From Paracoccus aerodenitrificans (lineage in GTDB: Bacteria; Pseudomonadota; Alphaproteobacteria; Rhodobacterales; Rhodobacteraceae): 64,000 nt of DNA. A model generated the notes under the pieces. The model was given only the letters and a program-made list of their open reading frames with translations, was not told the origin of the DNA and did no database searches. Below are positions 38,100 to 47,863 of this stretch, one piece after another (within the stretch, counting starts at the first letter, position 1; each line of letters starts with the position of its first letter). Location: positions 2,418,001-2,482,000 of the forward strand of contig NZ_CP115784.1 in assembly GCF_027913215.1 (NCBI RefSeq), read 5' to 3'. The translations under genes and the position numbers were made by a program.

Positions 38100-39410
38100 A
38101 TGATCCCGCGCTATGCCCGCCCCGAAATGACCGCCATCTGGTCGCCGGAAACCAAGTTCCGCATCTGGTACGAGATTGAGGCCCATGCCTGCGACGCTCA
38201 GGCCGATCTGGGTGTGATCCCGCGAGAAAATGCCGAGGCGGTCTGGAAGGCGAAGGACGTGGAATTCGACGTCGCCCGCATCGATGAAATCGAGGCTGTC
38301 ACCAAGCATGACGTGATCGCCTTTCTGACTCATCTGGCCGAACATATCGGCAGCGACGAAGCCCGTTTCGTGCATCAGGGCATGACCTCGTCGGATGTGC
38401 TGGACACCACGCTGAACGTCCAGCTTGTCCGCGCGGCTGATATCCTGCTGGCAGATATGGATAAGCTGCTGACCGCGCTGAAAAAACGTGCCTTCGAGCA
38501 CAAGGATACGGTGCGCATCGGCCGCAGCCACGGCATCCACGCCGAACCCACCACGATGGGCCTGACCTTCGCGCGTTTCTACGCCGAAATGGAGCGAAAC
38601 CGGAAGCGCCTTGAACGCGCCCGCTGGGAAGTCGCGACCGGCGCGATCAGCGGTGCCGTCGGCACTTTCGCCAATATCGACCCGGCGGTCGAGGAACATG
38701 TTTGCGCGAAAATGGGCCTCCGCCCCGAGGCGATCAGCACGCAGGTCATTCCCCGCGACCGCCATGCCATGTTCTTTGCAACCCTCGGCGTGATCGCGTC
38801 CAGCATCGAGAATGTCGCCATCGAGATCCGCCATATGCAGCGCACCGAGGTGCTGGAGGCCGAGGAATTCTTCAGCGCCGGGCAGAAGGGCTCATCGGCG
38901 ATGCCGCATAAGCGCAACCCGGTCCTGACCGAGAACCTTACCGGTCTGGCGCGGCTGGTGCGCATGGCGGTGATCCCGGCGATGGAGAATGTGGCGCTGT
39001 GGCATGAACGCGATATCAGCCATTCCTCGGTCGAACGCGGCATCGCCCCGGATGCGACCATCACGCTGGATTTCGCGCTGAACCGGCTGGCCGGGGTGAT
39101 TGAAAAACTGGTGATCTATCCCGACAATATGCTTGCGAATATGAACAAGTTTAAGGGTCTGGTGATGAGCCAGAGGGTTCTTCTGGCCCTGACTCAGGCC
39201 GGGGTTTCACGTGAGGACGCCTATCGCCTGGTGCAGCGAAACGCGATGAAAGTCTGGGAGGACGGCAAGGATTTCAAGGAAGAGCTGCTTGCCGATGCCG
39301 AGGTGACGGCAGCGCTGTCTCCCTCCGAGATCGAGGAAAAATTCGATCTCGGCTATCACACCAAACATGTCGATACGATCTTCGCACGGGTTTTCGGGCA
39401 GGCCGGCTAA
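38100..39410 (+). CDS. purB: Adenylosuccinate lyase
   Basis: Acts twice in purine synthesis, releasing fumarate from SAICAR and from adenylosuccinate. 436 residues, fumarase/aspartase superfamily with the signature GSSAMPHKRNPVLTENLTGL, TSSDVLDTTLNVQL and the catalytic His in IGRSHGIHAEPTTMG. CAGGAG precedes the ATG. Gene order after the RHH gene suggests one forward transcript. Confidence 0.97.
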   Translation: MIPRYARPEMTAIWSPETKFRIWYEIEAHACDAQADLGVIPRENAEAVWKAKDVEFDVARIDEIEAVTKHDVIAFLTHLAEHIGSDEARFVHQGMTSSDVLDTTLNVQLVRAADILLADMDKLLTALKKRAFEHKDTVRIGRSHGIHAEPTTMGLTFARFYAEMERNRKRLERARWEVATGAISGAVGTFANIDPAVEEHVCAKMGLRPEAISTQVIPRDRHAMFFATLGVIASSIENVAIEIRHMQRTEVLEAEEFFSAGQKGSSAMPHKRNPVLTENLTGLARLVRMAVIPAMENVALWHERDISHSSVERGIAPDATITLDFALNRLAGVIEKLVIYPDNMLANMNKFKGLVMSQRVLLALTQAGVSREDAYRLVQRNAMKVWEDGKDFKEELLADAEVTAALSPSEIEEKFDLGYHTKHVDTIFARVFGQAG

Positions 39411-39469
39411 CCCGGGCTTAAACCTTCTATGCCAGATTTGATCCCGCGAATCATGCGGGGTCAAGGATA

Positions 39470-40522
39470 ATGCTGGAACCGATGCTGACACCACGGCAAA
39501 AGGCGGCGGTGATTGTCAGGTTGCTGATCGGCGACGGGGAAAAACTGTCGCTCGAACGGCTTCCGCAATCCGCGCAGGCCGCACTTGCTCATGAAATGGC
39601 GGTGATGAGCATGGTTGACCGGACGACCCGTGATCAGGTGGTGGAAGAATTCTGCGAATCGCTGGAAGAGGTCGGGCTGACCTTTCCGGAGGGGATGGAC
39701 AGCACGCTTGAGGTTCTGGACGGAACGCTGTCTCAGGATACGACCGACCGGCTGCGGCGGATGGCGGCGGTGACAGGCGGCTCGGACCCGTGGGAACGGA
39801 TCGCCGCGATGCAGCCGGATCATCTGCGCCAGCTTGCCGAAACCGAAGCGACCGAAATTGCGGCGGTGATGTTCTCGAAGCTGCCCGTCCCAAAGGCGGC
39901 CGGGACATTTGCGCTGATTTCGCCTGCAAGGGCGCGTCAGATCGCCTATGCAATGTCGCTGACCGGCGATATCGAGGCCCCTGCCCTGCGCCGGATCGGT
40001 ATCGCGCTTTTGCAGGCCGCAGAAAGCCTGGCCCGCCCGGCAATGGATGGCGGGCCCGTCGAAAAGGTCGGCGCGATCCTGAACTTCACGACATCCGGCA
40101 CACGCGATGAGGTTCTCAGCGGTCTGGATGAAGACGATGCGAATTTCGCGCAGGAGGTGCGGAAATCCATCTTCACCTGGGTCAATATTCCCAAACGCGT
40201 CGATCCGCGCGACATTCCCCGGATTACGCGCGAGGTTGAACCGCTTTCGCTGCAACGCGCAATCCGGGGCGCAAAGAACGCCAGTCTGCCGACGGCTGAA
40301 TTCATCCTGTCCAGCATGTCGTCGCGCATGGCCGACTCGCTGCGCGAAGAAGCTGAGGCCCTTGGCCGGGTAACGGCATCTGAAGCAGAGGACGCCATGA
40401 CCGAAATCGTGGCCGCAATCCGCCGTATGGAAGATGCGGGAGAGCTGTTCCTGATCGCAGGCGAGGCCGCGGATGAGGCCGAAGGATCAGAACTCGCGAT
40501 GAAATCCACCAAAATCCCCTGA
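39470..40522 (+). CDS. FliG homologue outside a flagellar cluster
   Basis: 350-residue protein with FliG architecture. The N-terminal part (LTPRQKAAVIVRLLIGDGEKLSLERLP) resembles FliG_N. The middle part FTWVNIPKRVDPRDIPRITREVEPLSLQRAIRGA matches the FliG_M pattern of one helix turn per stator/rotor layer, and the C-terminal SSMSSRMADSLREEAEALG then AEDAMTEIVAAIRRMEDAGE matches FliG_C. No other flagellar gene is nearby. In Rhodobacteraceae such a lone FliG-like protein is known next to dnaB/purB-type housekeeping genes. It may be the motor switch subunit or a paralogue with another job. Confidence 0.8.
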   Translation: MLEPMLTPRQKAAVIVRLLIGDGEKLSLERLPQSAQAALAHEMAVMSMVDRTTRDQVVEEFCESLEEVGLTFPEGMDSTLEVLDGTLSQDTTDRLRRMAAVTGGSDPWERIAAMQPDHLRQLAETEATEIAAVMFSKLPVPKAAGTFALISPARARQIAYAMSLTGDIEAPALRRIGIALLQAAESLARPAMDGGPVEKVGAILNFTTSGTRDEVLSGLDEDDANFAQEVRKSIFTWVNIPKRVDPRDIPRITREVEPLSLQRAIRGAKNASLPTAEFILSSMSSRMADSLREEAEALGRVTASEAEDAMTEIVAAIRRMEDAGELFLIAGEAADEAEGSELAMKSTKIP

Positions 40523-40623
40523 TCCGATCACGCGGAAATGCGCTGCTGACAGAATGATCATCGGCCCGCAAGGACGGCCAGATCAGAATGGACAGTTTAC
40601 CCGTAACAGGACCTGTCAGAGCG

Positions 40624-42111
40624 TTAATCCCATTCGGATTGGCGGGTCTTTTCCAGATTTCCGAAACGGGTAAAGCGCCCCTCGAATGCAAGCTCAACCG
40701 TGCCGATAGGCCCGTGGCGCTGCTTGCCGATAATGACCTCGGCCTTGCCATGAACAGCGTTCATCACCTCTTGCCATTTGGCCAGCTTCTCCAGCTCATG
40801 ATCCGCAGGTTTCTCACGTTCCTTGTAGTATTCCTCGCGGAACACGAACATCACGATATCGGCGTCCTGCTCAATCGAGCCGGATTCGCGCAGATCGGAA
40901 AGCTGCGGGCGTTTATCCTCGCGGCTCTCGACCTGACGGGAAAGCTGGGACAGCGCGATCACAGGGATGTTCAGTTCTTTCGCGACGGCCTTCAGCCCTT
41001 GGGTGATTTCGGACACTTCGTTGACGCGACTATCCTTGGCACTGGCCGCCTTGAGAAGCTGAAGATAGTCCACGATCAGCAGATCCAGCCCATGCGTCCG
41101 CTTCAGTTTCCGCGCCCTGCCCGCAAGCTGGTTGATCGGAAGCGCAGGCGTGTCGTCGATATAAAGCGGGCAGCTTTGCAGATCATTCGCGGCCTGAACG
41201 AAGCGGCGGAATTCCTCTTCGGTCATATCGCCCGAGCGGATCTGATGGCTGGGGACTTCGGACGCTTCAGACAGGATCCTCGCAGCAAGCTGTTCAGCCG
41301 ACATCTCAAGCGAGAAGAACCCGACAACGCCGCCCGCGACAGAGCCCTGTGTCCCGTCCGGAAGCTGGCCGGTCTTGTGCGCCTTGGCGATATTGAATGC
41401 GATATTGGTCGCCAGCGATGTTTTCCCCATCGACGGACGCCCGGCAAGGATGATCAGGTCCGAATTGTTCAGCCCGCCCATCTTGCGATCCAGATCCAGC
41501 AGCCCGGTCGGGATACCGGACAGTTGACCATCCCGCTCATAGGCGGCGGCGGCAGCGTCCACCGCCCCGGTCACCGCTTTCAGAAAGGACTGGAAACCGC
41601 GCTCGGCGACACCCTGCTCACCCAGCTTGTACAGCGTCTGCTCTGCCGCCTTGATCTGTTCTTCGGCATCGTCCTCGACCCGGACCGAGGCCGCACGGGC
41701 GGAAATATCCTGACCGAGCGTGATCAGATCGCGGCGCAGGGCGAATTCGCGGATCATCTGCGCATAATCCCGCGCCGCATAGGCCGAAATCGCCGCCGCA
41801 GCGATACGCGCAAGATAGGCAGGCCCGCCAAGATCTTTCAGACCGGCATCGTCCTCCATGAAGGCTTTCAGCGTCACCGGGCTGGCAAGGGCATTCTTGC
41901 GGATCCGCTCTGAGGCGATCTGGAAGATGCGGGAATGGACGGGTTCATAGAAATGCTCGGGCTTCAGCAACTGGCTGACGCGGTCGAACACATCGTTATT
42001 CGTCAGCAAGGCCCCAAGCAATTGCTGCTCGGCCTCGATAGAAAACGGTACGCTCTGTTCATCCGAATCTGCCGCAGGGGCAACCTGCTGCAATGCCCTG
42101 ATTTCGCTCAT
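40624..42111 (-). CDS. dnaB: Replicative DNA helicase DnaB
   Basis: Hexameric 5'-3' helicase that opens the replication fork. 495 residues: an N-terminal DnaG-interaction domain ([19 protein letters not shown]) and a C-terminal RecA-like motor with Walker [18 protein letters not shown], Walker [11 protein letters not shown], and R-finger region. Start: ATG 42111, with an in-frame GTG directly before it. No intein. A consensus DnaA box lies 112 bases upstream of the start in the gap to pyrE. Confidence 0.97.
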   Translation of the reverse strand: MSEIRALQQVAPAADSDEQSVPFSIEAEQQLLGALLTNNDVFDRVSQLLKPEHFYEPVHSRIFQIASERIRKNALASPVTLKAFMEDDAGLKDLGGPAYLARIAAAAISAYAARDYAQMIREFALRRDLITLGQDISARAASVRVEDDAEEQIKAAEQTLYKLGEQGVAERGFQSFLKAVTGAVDAAAAAYERDGQLSGIPTGLLDLDRKMGGLNNSDLIILAGRPSMGKTSLATNIAFNIAKAHKTGQLPDGTQGSVAGGVVGFFSLEMSAEQLAARILSEASEVPSHQIRSGDMTEEEFRRFVQAANDLQSCPLYIDDTPALPINQLAGRARKLKRTHGLDLLIVDYLQLLKAASAKDSRVNEVSEITQGLKAVAKELNIPVIALSQLSRQVESREDKRPQLSDLRESGSIEQDADIVMFVFREEYYKEREKPADHELEKLAKWQEVMNAVHGKAEVIIGKQRHGPIGTVELAFEGRFTRFGNLEKTRQSEWD

Positions 42112-42222
42112 CACCCTGTCCGTGCCGTTATTATCAGTTTTTGAAGCCGCCTCTATGCCACAATATATGCCAAATCTGAACGGGTATGGCGTAAAATCTG
42201 GTGGGTAAGGCTGGGGATGAAC

Positions 42223-42231
42223 TGTGGATAA
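42223..42231 (-). promoter_or_regulatory. Consensus DnaA box upstream of dnaB
   Basis: TGTGGATAA on the plus strand, i.e. TTATCCACA read toward dnaB, in the 187-base gap between pyrE and dnaB. It matches the 9-mer DnaA consensus exactly. Confidence 0.6.
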
Positions 42232-42301
42232 AATTCACGCCATCTTTCCCCGCAAAAGCAGAGAGTTACGCGTCGCGATTTGCCGCCGAAGCGCTGCGCA
42301 G

Positions 42302-42973
42302 TCAGGGATTACGCTGCTGCCAGCCGCGAGGATCGCTCAGGAAAGCTTCGACTTCCGAGAGGGTCGCAGGGTCGAAAACCTGCTGCGCCTTTGCCTCGGC
42401 CAGAACGTCCCACCAGGTGCAGAGGTGATGCAGCGCAACACCGTGATCGGCCAGTCGCTGCGTCGTTTCGGGGAAAATCCCGTAATAGAAGATCACCGCC
42501 GTATGTCCGCATGCGGCACCGGTCTCGCGGATTGCATCGACGAAGCTGAGCTTCGAGCCGCCATCGGTGGTCAGATCCTCGACCAGAAGCACCCGGTCGG
42601 TTTCGTCCATCCGCCCCTCGATCCGGGCATTCCTGCCATAGCCCTTGGGCTTCTTGCGCACATAGGTCATCGGAAGGGACAGACGCTCTGCCACCATCGC
42701 ACCGAAGGGAATACCGGCGGTTTCACCGCCCGCCACATTGGTGAACGCTTCAAACCCGGCATTGCGCAAAACCGTCGCCGCAAGAAAATCCATCAGCGTC
42801 GACCGGACGCGGGGATAGGAAATGATCCGTCGGCAATCGACATAGGTCGGACCTTTCAGCCCCGAGGCATAGGTGAACGGCTCGGCAGCGTTGAAGTCCA
42901 CGGCCTTGATTTCCAGCAGGGCACGGGCAGTCAGGCGGGCGATTTCGTCTTGCGCGGGGAAGGAAAGGCTCAT
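42302..42973 (-). CDS. pyrE: Orotate phosphoribosyltransferase
   Basis: Adds PRPP to orotate in pyrimidine synthesis. 223 residues. The PRPP motif [21 protein letters not shown] is intact, and [17 protein letters not shown] is the usual N-terminal segment. Its ATG overlaps the stop of pyrC (42970-42973), so the two consecutive pathway enzymes are co-translated. Confidence 0.96.
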   Translation of the reverse strand: MSLSFPAQDEIARLTARALLEIKAVDFNAAEPFTYASGLKGPTYVDCRRIISYPRVRSTLMDFLAATVLRNAGFEAFTNVAGGETAGIPFGAMVAERLSLPMTYVRKKPKGYGRNARIEGRMDETDRVLLVEDLTTDGGSKLSFVDAIRETGAACGHTAVIFYYGIFPETTQRLADHGVALHHLCTWWDVLAEAKAQQVFDPATLSEVEAFLSDPRGWQQRNP

Positions 42974-44019
42974 GCGGGCTCCATCTGCCAGAAAAGGTCG
43001 AAACCGGGATCGAACACCGTCACGGTTTCATCCCCGACAGTAATCCGGTCGGGGAAGCTGATCGGCGCGTCGTGGCGGCGCATGACGACGGTAGCGTCAT
43101 TGGGCGCCATCCGGTAGAATTCCGGCCCGTTGAGTGAGGTAAACGCCTCAAGCCGGTCCAGACGGTCTTCATCGTCGAAGATCTGCGCCAGAATCGCCAT
43201 TGTGTTCGGCGCGGTAAAGCAACCGGCGCAGCCACAGGGCTGAAGCTTGGCGCTGTCGGTATGCGGCGCGGAATCGGTACCGAGGAAGAACGGCCCCTGC
43301 CCCGACATTGCGGCCTGTCTCAGCGCCAGACGGTGTTTCTCGCGTTTGGCGACTGGCAGGCAGTAATAATGCGGTCTGATTCCTCCTGCGAGGATCGCAT
43401 TGCGGTTGATGACAAGGTGATGGGTCGTGATTGTTCCCCCCATCGCCTGTCCGGCGGCGTTATCGCGCACATAGGCAACGCCATCTTCGGTGGTGATATG
43501 CTCCATCACCACACGCAGCCCCGGAGTCGCGCGGCGCACCGGGTCCAACACACGCTCGATGAACACCGCCTCACGGTCGAAAATATCGACTTCGGGATCG
43601 GTGACTTCGCCATGCACGCATAGCGGCACATCGGCATCGGCCATCGCCTCAAGCACGGGGCGGACCTTGTCGAAATCGGTCACACCGCTGGACGAGTTCG
43701 TCGTGGCACCGGCAGGATACAGCTTCACCGCAGCGATCAGCCCGTCCGCATGGGCGGCGACGACATCATTCGGATCGGTCGCCTCGGTCAGGTACAGCGT
43801 CATCAGAGGCCGAAGCGCCGCGCCTTCGGGCAGAGCCTGCATGATCCGGTCGCGATAAGCGCCTGCCTGTTCGCCGGTCACGACGGGCGGCACCAGATTG
43901 GGCATGATGATGGCCCTCCCGAATTCGGCGGAGTGCGGCGCAACGGCTTTCAGCATATCTCCGTCCCGCAAATGCAGGTGCCAGTCATCGGGGCGGCGGA
44001 TCGTCAGTGATTTTTTCAT
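42970..44019 (-). CDS. pyrC: Dihydroorotase, PyrC (type II)
   Basis: Closes carbamoyl aspartate to dihydroorotate. 349 residues, the E. coli-like single-domain type: metal ligands in [14 protein letters not shown], the carbamylated lysine in [14 protein letters not shown], and later His in CVHGEV and [10 protein letters not shown], Asp in LGTDSAPH. Start at 44019 ([14 protein letters not shown]); the longer frame to 44070 has no family support. First gene of pyrC-pyrE, possibly read through into dnaB. Confidence 0.96.
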   Translation of the reverse strand: MKKSLTIRRPDDWHLHLRDGDMLKAVAPHSAEFGRAIIMPNLVPPVVTGEQAGAYRDRIMQALPEGAALRPLMTLYLTEATDPNDVVAAHADGLIAAVKLYPAGATTNSSSGVTDFDKVRPVLEAMADADVPLCVHGEVTDPEVDIFDREAVFIERVLDPVRRATPGLRVVMEHITTEDGVAYVRDNAAGQAMGGTITTHHLVINRNAILAGGIRPHYYCLPVAKREKHRLALRQAAMSGQGPFFLGTDSAPHTDSAKLQPCGCAGCFTAPNTMAILAQIFDDEDRLDRLEAFTSLNGPEFYRMAPNDATVVMRRHDAPISFPDRITVGDETVTVFDPGFDLFWQMEPA

Positions 44020-44142
44020 GATTATCCGAGTATACCGACATGACGCGCGAGAAAAGGCGGGATGCAGCATTGCACAGGAGAAGGGTTGAAATTTTCATTT
44101 TGCAGGTGCAGCATAACCTCAACGTAAAAAGGTGTATTCAGC

Positions 44143-44463
44143 ATGGGATTTCTTCCACAAGGCATAGCCGAAGCGACCCGTTTATGGGTTCAGGTTACCC
44201 AGATTGCCATTGAATCTCAGATGGTTATCGGCATGCGTATTGCCGGGCTGATGGGGTTTATGCCGCAAAGCAGCAATGAACCTCAACGCATGGTTCAGGA
44301 GAAGCTGGATGCGGCGCAGGAATCGGGTACGGCGATCATGAAAGCCGTCACACGCGGTGCCAGCTATGATCAGATGATGACTGCGGCTCTTAACCCCTAT
44401 AGCCGCCGGACAAAGGCGAATGCACGGCGTCTGACCAAGGCTGCGAGTCGCGGCAGGGGCTGA
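44143..44463 (+). CDS. Small phasin-like protein of unknown function
   Basis: 106-residue helical protein (MGFLPQGIAEATRLWVQVTQ...). It has an amphipathic helix around VTQIAIESQMVIGMRIAGLMG, a QEKLDAAQESGTAIMKAV helix, and a basic C-terminal tail (RRTKANARRLTKAASRGRG). Proteins of this form in Rhodobacteraceae are often annotated as antifreeze or hypothetical proteins; the layout is more like phasins, which coat polyhydroxyalkanoate granules. No PHA gene is nearby, so the link is weak. Confidence 0.7.
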   Translation: MGFLPQGIAEATRLWVQVTQIAIESQMVIGMRIAGLMGFMPQSSNEPQRMVQEKLDAAQESGTAIMKAVTRGASYDQMMTAALNPYSRRTKANARRLTKAASRGRG

Positions 44464-44506
44464 TAACGGATCGACGCAGGCGGCGTTATTCGCCTGCTGG
44501 AACGGA

Positions 44507-44534
44507 AAAACGGCCCCGCGAAGGGGCCGTTTTC
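44507..44534. terminator. Bidirectional terminator between the phasin-like gene and gap
   Basis: AAAACGGCCCC (44507-44517) pairs perfectly with GGGGCCGTTTT (44523-44533); both strands end in a T-rich tail, fitting the convergent genes on either side. Confidence 0.9.
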
Positions 44535-44555
44535 GTTAAGCTCGGGTTATCGGGC

Positions 44556-45557
44556 TCAGATCAGCTTGCCGATTGCGACGGCCGTATCGGCCATGCGGTT
44601 CGAGAAGCCCCATTCATTATCGTACCAAGTCAGCACACGGCACATACGGCCATCCATGACCTTCGTCTGGTCCAGAGCGAAGATCGAGCTGTGCGGATCA
44701 TGGTTGAAGTCGATCGAGACATTCGGCTGATCCGTATAGCCCAGAATGCCTTTCAGCTGGCCATCGGCGGCTTTCTTGATCGCCTCATTGATCTCTTCGA
44801 CGGTGGTATCGCGGGCCGCCTGGAAAGTCAGGTCGACAACCGAGACATTCGGCGTCGGCACACGGATCGCCACGCCATCAAGCTTGCCGTTAAGTTCCGG
44901 CAGAACCAGACCGACAGCCTTGGCGGCACCGGTCGAGGTCGGGATCATCGACACGGCAGCAGCACGCGCACGGTAAAGATCGCTATGCAGCGTATCCAGC
45001 GTCGGCTGGTCGCCGGTATAGCTGTGAATGGTGGTCATGAAGCCACGCTCGATCCCGACAGCGTCGTTCAGGACCTTTGCCACCGGCGAGAGGCAGTTGG
45101 TGGTGCAGCTTGCATTCGAAACGATCAGGTCGTCCTTGGTCAGCGTATCCTGGTTCACGCCGTAAACGATGGTCGCATCCGCGCCCTTGGCCGGAGCGGA
45201 CACGAGAACGCGGCTGGCGCCGTTTTCAAGATGGACCTTGGCCTTTTCCTTGTCGGCAAAGATGCCGGTGCATTCCAGAACGACATCGACATCGCCCCAG
45301 GGCAGCTCCGCCGGATTCCGGATCGCCGTGACCTTGATGGGGCCGCGACCGACATCAATGGTGTCGCCATCGACTTTGACTTCGCCGGGAAAGCGGCCAT
45401 GCACACTGTCGAACCGGATAAGATGCGCATTCGTCTCGACCGGGCCGAGATCGTTGATCGCGATGACCTGGATATCATCCCGACCGGATTCGACGATGGC
45501 ACGCAGAATGTTGCGTCCGATCCGACCGAACCCGTTAATTGCCACTTTCACAGCCAT
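44556..45557 (-). CDS. gap: Glyceraldehyde-3-phosphate dehydrogenase, type I
   Basis: Oxidises glyceraldehyde 3-phosphate to 1,3-bisphosphoglycerate. 333 residues: [15 protein letters not shown] motif, catalytic [13 protein letters not shown] cysteine, and the C-terminal [12 protein letters not shown]. The ATG at 45557 has GGAGG six bases upstream. The frame continues to 45719 but that part is the small gene and spacer. Sequence before [12 protein letters not shown] has the usual Asp for NAD. Confidence 0.97.
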   Translation of the reverse strand: MAVKVAINGFGRIGRNILRAIVESGRDDIQVIAINDLGPVETNAHLIRFDSVHGRFPGEVKVDGDTIDVGRGPIKVTAIRNPAELPWGDVDVVLECTGIFADKEKAKVHLENGASRVLVSAPAKGADATIVYGVNQDTLTKDDLIVSNASCTTNCLSPVAKVLNDAVGIERGFMTTIHSYTGDQPTLDTLHSDLYRARAAAVSMIPTSTGAAKAVGLVLPELNGKLDGVAIRVPTPNVSVVDLTFQAARDTTVEEINEAIKKAADGQLKGILGYTDQPNVSIDFNHDPHSSIFALDQTKVMDGRMCRVLTWYDNEWGFSNRMADTAVAIGKLI

Positions 45558-45633
45558 AATAAACCTCCGCAGACTGGTTTCGAACTGCTTATGGGACTTT
45601 TTCTCTGCATGTGCAAACCCCGGAGCGCCGCCC

Positions 45634-45777
45634 TCAGCGCCAGAAGCTGAGATATTCGACAAATCCGACAAAACGCTTGCCGACTTCCACCGGCAGGTTC
45701 CAGTGAAGCCACAGCGCATCCGCCACGAAGAGCAGCACGATCAGCACGAAGATCGTAATCACGTTTCCCGTCGTCAC
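45634..45777 (-). CDS. 47-residue membrane protein upstream of gap
   Basis: GTG-started frame with one membrane helix ([19 protein letters not shown]) and a conserved-looking C-terminus ([12 protein letters not shown]). I recall short proteins ending in (V/L)EWxAFWR beside gap genes in Rhodobacteraceae. It ends 76 bases before the gap start and is on the same strand, so is probably co-transcribed. No function known. Confidence 0.7.
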   Translation of the reverse strand: MTTGNVITIFVLIVLLFVADALWLHWNLPVEVGKRFVGFVEYLSFWR

Positions 45778-46062
45778 CGTCCATCATCCCGTCTGCCTCT
45801 GCATCTTGATTAACCGCGCCGTCTTCTGTCAGCAAGGCGACGCCTCAGGTTCCGGTTAACCCGGTTTCCGCACCAGAATCGGCAATAATCCGCCGCTGAT
45901 GGCAGGTTATTGCCAGTTCCCGGCAGTTCCCGAGCAATTCGGTTGAAACTATGGCCTGTGTCCTGTTTACGACTGTCAATCACCTTCGTCCTGATTTGGG
46001 GCGAAATCTGCAAAGATGCTCATAACGGGCACGAAATCAAAGAATTGCCGGGGATAGCTGCC

Positions 46063-47310
46063 TTGTCCGACCGTCCGAGTTCTGCGCTTGCGCGTGTGTT
46101 TTCTGAGAAACGTGTGTTTTTAAGAAGTGAAGCCTCAACCCGGGTGATTCATTTGCGTCCCGCAACGCAATTGGGCCTGCTTGGCGGCACCGCGCTGCTT
46201 GTCGGATGGGCGATCATATCGGGGGCGCTGCTGGCCTATGAACATATCGGCGGCGGCGATAACCGCTCTGCCGGTGCTCAATCCGCTTATGAGTCGCGCC
46301 TGACCGCGCTTGCCGAAGAACGCGACGCCCGCGCATCCGAGGCGAAGGAAGCGCAGCTTCGCTTTGCCGTGGCTCTGGATCAGGTCTCGAAATATCAGGC
46401 CGAACTTCTGGCGACGCAGCAGCAGAAGCAGGAACTGGAAGCCGGGCTGGATGCGATGCAGGAAAGACTGGGCAGCGCTCTGGCCGCCCTGCCGAAAGCA
46501 TCCGAAACATCGGCACCCGAGCATGAGCTGGCGCTGACAGTCCTGAACGACAAGCTTCGCGCCACCGCCGAGGCCCGCGACGAGGCTGCCGAAACCGCCC
46601 GTATCGCGCAGGCAGAGGCCGCCGCCGTGAAGGCCGAACAGGAACAGCTTCTGACCCGCAACGATGAGCTGTTCACGCAGATCGAGGACGCGCTTGCCGC
46701 ATCCGTGGTGCCGTTTCAGGAAATGTTCGACAATATCGGCCTGAATACCGAGGAATTGCTGGCTCAGGTCGATCAGGGCTATACGGGCCAGGGCGGCCCG
46801 CTGAATGAGGCCACGGTCTCGACAAGCGGCAATGCCGCGATCAGCCGGACCGAAGCGCGTGCCGATGAAATCATCGTCAGCCTGGATACGGTCAACCGCT
46901 ATCGCATCGCCAGTTCCAAACTTCCCCTGACCATGCCGGTTCAGTCGGCATTCCGGTTCACCTCGGGTTTCGGCGCACGTTGGGGCCGGATGCATAAGGG
47001 AATCGATCTGGCCGGACCCATCGGAACTCCGGTTCTTGCGACCGCCGACGGTGTCGTGACCTTTGCCGGGCGGCAGAGCGGTTATGGCAACTTCATCAAG
47101 ATCGAGCATGCGCTTGGCACCGAGACCCGTTTCGCACATCTATCAAAGATCCGTGTAAAGGTTGGCCAGAAGGTATCGCGCGGCGCACAGATCGGTGATA
47201 TGGGGAATACAGGACGCTCGACCGGCCCGCATCTTCACTATGAAGTCCGGGTCAATGGCGAGGCCGTAAACCCCATGAGCTTCATCAAGGCGGCACAGAA
47301 TGTTTTCTAA
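46063..47310 (+). CDS. M23 family peptidoglycan endopeptidase with coiled coil
   Basis: 415-residue membrane-anchored zinc peptidase. One membrane helix near residues ~35-55 (LGLLGGTALLVGWAIISGALL), a long coiled coil (~75-205) and a C-terminal LytM domain with the metal ligands in GRMHKGIDLAGPIGTPV and GPHLHYEVRVNG (HxH). No in-frame ATG fits; TTG 46063 with GGGGAT upstream gives SDRPSSALARVFSEKRVF and is preferred over the ATG at 45910. It overlaps the bactofilin gene by 11 bases; M23 peptidase plus bactofilin pairs shape cells in other bacteria. Confidence 0.9.
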   Translation: MSDRPSSALARVFSEKRVFLRSEASTRVIHLRPATQLGLLGGTALLVGWAIISGALLAYEHIGGGDNRSAGAQSAYESRLTALAEERDARASEAKEAQLRFAVALDQVSKYQAELLATQQQKQELEAGLDAMQERLGSALAALPKASETSAPEHELALTVLNDKLRATAEARDEAAETARIAQAEAAAVKAEQEQLLTRNDELFTQIEDALAASVVPFQEMFDNIGLNTEELLAQVDQGYTGQGGPLNEATVSTSGNAAISRTEARADEIIVSLDTVNRYRIASSKLPLTMPVQSAFRFTSGFGARWGRMHKGIDLAGPIGTPVLATADGVVTFAGRQSGYGNFIKIEHALGTETRFAHLSKIRVKVGQKVSRGAQIGDMGNTGRSTGPHLHYEVRVNGEAVNPMSFIKAAQNVF

Positions 47311-47809
47311 GTCTCGCGTGACAGAAACCCCGAATCGCACCACGGCCCCCACGGTCGAATCCGAATCCGCAGCTTCGATCGAATCGCCGAAGGAACCGGC
47401 ATCGACCCCTGCGACACAACCACAGCAACAGCGCACACGTTCGGCCCCGTCCGTTCTGTCGTCGGACCTGACCATCAAGGGCGACCTGCAAACCGCAGGC
47501 GACGTCCAGATCGAAGGAACGGTCGAAGGCGATATCCGCGCCCGTCAACTGACCATCGGCGATACCGCCACGGTTCGTGGCGAAGTGCTTGCCGATGAGG
47601 TGATCGTCAATGGCCGCGTCGTCGGACGGCTGCGCGGGCTGAAGGTTCGCCTGTCCTCGACCGCACGGGTCGAAGGCGACATCATCCACAAGACCATTGC
47701 CATCGAATCGGGCGCTCATTTCGAGGGTTCGGTTCAGCGTCAGGACGATCCGCTTGCACAGGGCGGCACCAAGAAGCTGGCTCCGCCCGAGGCATCCAGC
47801 AAAGAGTAA
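47300..47809 (+). CDS. Bactofilin (polymer-forming cytoskeletal protein)
   Basis: 169 residues. Disordered N-terminal part (~1-50, Thr/Pro/Gln-rich), then the DUF583 beta-helix (LTIKGDLQTAGDVQIEGTVE, GDIRARQLTIGDTATVRGEV, IVNGRVVGRLRGLKV) with the Gly-rich repeats of the right-handed helix, and a short C-terminal tail. Bactofilins form filaments that place cell-wall enzymes; the coupled M23 peptidase is the likely partner. A terminator follows. Confidence 0.94.
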   Translation: MFSKSRVTETPNRTTAPTVESESAASIESPKEPASTPATQPQQQRTRSAPSVLSSDLTIKGDLQTAGDVQIEGTVEGDIRARQLTIGDTATVRGEVLADEVIVNGRVVGRLRGLKVRLSSTARVEGDIIHKTIAIESGAHFEGSVQRQDDPLAQGGTKKLAPPEASSKE

Positions 47810-47834
47810 GTCGGTCTGACGATTACCGGAATTC

Positions 47835-47860
47835 AGGGGCCATATGGCCCCTTTTTTCTT
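47835..47860 (+). terminator. Rho-independent terminator after bactofilin
   Basis: AGGGGCC-ATAT-GGCCCCT (47835-47852) followed by TTTTTCTT. Confidence 0.88.
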
Positions 47861-47863
47861 GGC

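Noticed and set aside
45910..46062. ATG-started N-terminal extension of the M23 peptidase
   Set aside because: The extra 51 residues contain no fold and would place the membrane helix unusually far in; they cover the probable promoter.
46099..46123. Direct repeat CGTGTGTTTT in two copies
   Set aside because: Lies in the coding N-terminus of the M23 gene and is explained by similar codons (RVF); too short to carry weight.
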